A stretch of DNA of 64,000 nucleotides, taken from NCBI GenBank assembly GCA_963846495.1, contig CAWJWP010000017.1:62001-126000 (forward strand). Reading direction: 5' to 3'. This document shows positions 62,801 to 64,000 of this stretch, piece after piece (position 1 is the first letter of the stretch; every line of letters begins with the position of its first letter). Below the pieces are notes generated by a model. The model saw only the letters and a list, made by a program, of their open reading frames with translations. It made no database searches and was not told where the DNA came from. The translations under genes were made by a program, and so were the position numbers. The DNA comes from DASYQD01 sp963846495 (lineage in GTDB: Bacteria > Acidobacteriota > Thermoanaerobaculia > Multivoradales > JAIOJS01).

Positions 62801-63391
62801 TCACAGAGCGTCAATGTACTCAACGCCGGAGAATCGACCCCACTTGAGTCGCCGAATAGCCTCTTTTGTCGCAAATAACCATTCCACTCTACCCCTCGCG
62901 CCCTCGTTCCACTCCTTACACGAGAAGACTACCAGCGGGTCCTCGGGGACCGCGAGGCTCACAGCGAGGGGGCCGACCAAGACCTCCGCAAAGCGACCGC
63001 AGGTTGAACACCTCGGACCCAGGCGCTTAAACCCCGAAAGTCCCTCGTCGAAATCCACGAACACGGAAGGTACCGCAAGGAAATACCGCGAGTCGACGGG
63101 AAAAGGACGAAAGTCGATGCCGCTCAGATCCTGTGCAAGCGCATGATCACGAAAACGACGAGAGACGGCCATTAGGCCATCCATCAGGCCCAGAACATCC
63201 CAAGTTCCTTGCAGCTGAATCTCGGGCAAAGGCAATTCAAGTGCCCTCAACTCGTCGACCTTCTGGCACTCCTTGCACACCAACGGAGCGTACTGAGGAC
63301 GAATCCGCGGTCGGCCCTCACCGATCTCTTCAAAGAAGAGCCAATCGTTCCAACGGCTATCCTTTGCCACGATGTTGAACAGCTCGGTCAC
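62801..63391 (-). CDS. SitI6-type double-CXXCG immunity protein
   Basis: A 196-residue cytoplasmic protein with two Cys pairs: PLVCKECQ near residue 39 and GPRCSTCGRF near residue 127, as in the 'double-CXXCG motif' proteins described in myxobacteria (SitI6-family immunity). Other features are NDWLFFEEIGEGRPRIRPQYAPLVCKEC and VEWLFATKEAIRRLKWGRFSGVEYIDAL. ATG 63391 overlaps the stop of the upstream toxin gene by 4 bp, the standard coupling of toxin and immunity genes. It should neutralise that toxin. Confidence 0.75.
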   Translation of the reverse strand: MTELFNIVAKDSRWNDWLFFEEIGEGRPRIRPQYAPLVCKECQKVDELRALELPLPEIQLQGTWDVLGLMDGLMAVSRRFRDHALAQDLSGIDFRPFPVDSRYFLAVPSVFVDFDEGLSGFKRLGPRCSTCGRFAEVLVGPLAVSLAVPEDPLVVFSCKEWNEGARGRVEWLFATKEAIRRLKWGRFSGVEYIDAL

Positions 63392-64000
63392 GGGCGAAGG
63401 CCTCCAGCTTTCATCACCGCATTGAGCTCCATTCTGAACGCAGGATAGTACGCGCCCACGGGGAGACCCGGCCTCAGGGCGAACTGCTTGTAGAACGCAT
63501 CAAGAGCCGCCACGCGCTCGCTGGCGCTGAACACGCGGCGAACCAATGCCCCAGGGTTGCCGGCCATGGGTCGCATGTGGACAACGCGCCCGCTGGGCAA
63601 GGTCCTCTGCTGCCTCATCAGCCAATCGTTCAGCTCTCCCTGTAGCACCGAGTGCGCAGCCTGATCAAGCTCCGTGAGCGACCGGTGGCCGTACCGCAGT
63701 GGGCTTCCGAGTCCCCGGGTCACCAGGTGATGGCGGCCAGCGGTTACCCGCGCATATCGATGTGCTGCATATAGACGCTGAAGCTCGTTCGCTCCGAGAC
63801 TCCCGATAAACGTCCCTGACTCGCCTAACCAAAACCCTTCCGCGAAGCGGGTTCCGTAGCCACGCAACCCTCGCGTCAAACCTCGCGTCTGCGCCAACAC
63901 GGGCAGAACCTGGCCCGCCCGGAGGGCCAGATCCCAGCCGCCCAACTCCTCGCCGGTGACGCGATCTTGGCCTGTTACCAACTCGACAGCCGGGCCAATG
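63388..64000 (-). CDS. Polymorphic toxin C-terminal part (pre-toxin TG domain plus toxin), 5' end outside window
   Basis: The frame is open through the right edge, so the gene begins outside. The visible 200 residues contain AVELVTGQDRVTGEELGGWDLALRAGQVLPVL, a pre-toxin 'VxGxDxxTGEEL' motif, then a C-terminal toxin domain with LQGELNDWLMRQQRTLPSGRVVHMRPMAGNPGALVRRVFSASERVAALDAFYKQF and PGLPVGAYYPAFRMELNAVMKAGGL. With the adjacent double-CXXCG protein it forms a SitA6/SitI6-like kin-discrimination pair. The toxin activity is unknown; the N-terminal export region is off-window. Confidence 0.7.
   Translation of the reverse strand, partial: IGPAVELVTGQDRVTGEELGGWDLALRAGQVLPVLAQTRGLTRGLRGYGTRFAEGFWLGESGTFIGSLGANELQRLYAAHRYARVTAGRHHLVTRGLGSPLRYGHRSLTELDQAAHSVLQGELNDWLMRQQRTLPSGRVVHMRPMAGNPGALVRRVFSASERVAALDAFYKQFALRPGLPVGAYYPAFRMELNAVMKAGGLRP

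Overview
The window is about 70% GC and reads as a Gram-negative, LPS-making bacterium. The best guess is Acidobacteriota (possibly Thermoanaerobaculia): it carries a VWFA-related protein of the acidobacterial type, a Ser/Thr kinase fused to PD40/TolB-like repeats, an 'ELWRTDGT' repeat protein, a secreted protein ending in DDFESGDTSVWS, and a bacterial CDC48-type AAA ATPase. The phylum is an inference from family content only; no rRNA or marker phylogeny is present.

Layout. 1-1558: DNA alkylation repair (Ada/AlkA fusion, cut by the window edge, then Ogt). 1549-3465: VWFA protein. 3727-9644: tightly overlapping DUF2339-DUF3999-YhhN-DUF3052 operon. 9601-15347: HAD phosphatase, DUF488, EamA transporter, rhomboid protease and a compatible-solute ABC transporter (ATPase plus permease-binding-protein fusion). 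15407-23269: kelch protein, Ser/Thr kinase, pseudokinase and secreted metalloprotease. 23408-28334: CDC48 ATPase, DUF2071 and a pair of related small secreted proteins. 28505-31904: SAM-type riboswitch, metK, secreted matrixin-like protease. 32078-37441: pyrG-kdsA-kdsD-kdsC-lpxL (CTP and Kdo/lipid A). 37476-42509: sulfatase-fold enzyme, tatC-tatA/B, C-terminal processing protease. 42774-48966: POT transporter, giant repeat protein, secreted HAD protein. 48967-58244: accessory island of lower GC next to tRNA-Pro. 58436-64000: M20 peptidase, YfcC-type carrier, esterase, and a polymorphic toxin/immunity pair at the right edge.

The standout is 51389-57942. A tyrosine recombinase (54329-55318) lies between two DNA segments. 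Each segment is bounded by inverted copies of a 19-bp site, CGATAA-N7-TTATCG. The 7-nt spacer is identical within a pair (CTAGAAA for segment 1, CTCGGAA for segment 2) and different between pairs. Within each segment the genes start at the two ends and converge: a CDP-alcohol phosphatidyltransferase against a membrane protein in segment 1, and a PLP aminotransferase remnant against a CHAT protease plus GNAT-like pair in segment 2. This is what two orthogonal invertible gene-exchange switches served by one recombinase would look like. An IS5-family element has since landed in segment 1, exactly in a CTAG where both convergent genes stopped.

Many conserved genes (pyrG, kdsA, tatC and others) are broken by single-base shifts while the protein continues intact in another frame. 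This points to residual indel errors in the assembly. Such genes are annotated here as one CDS with the shift located.
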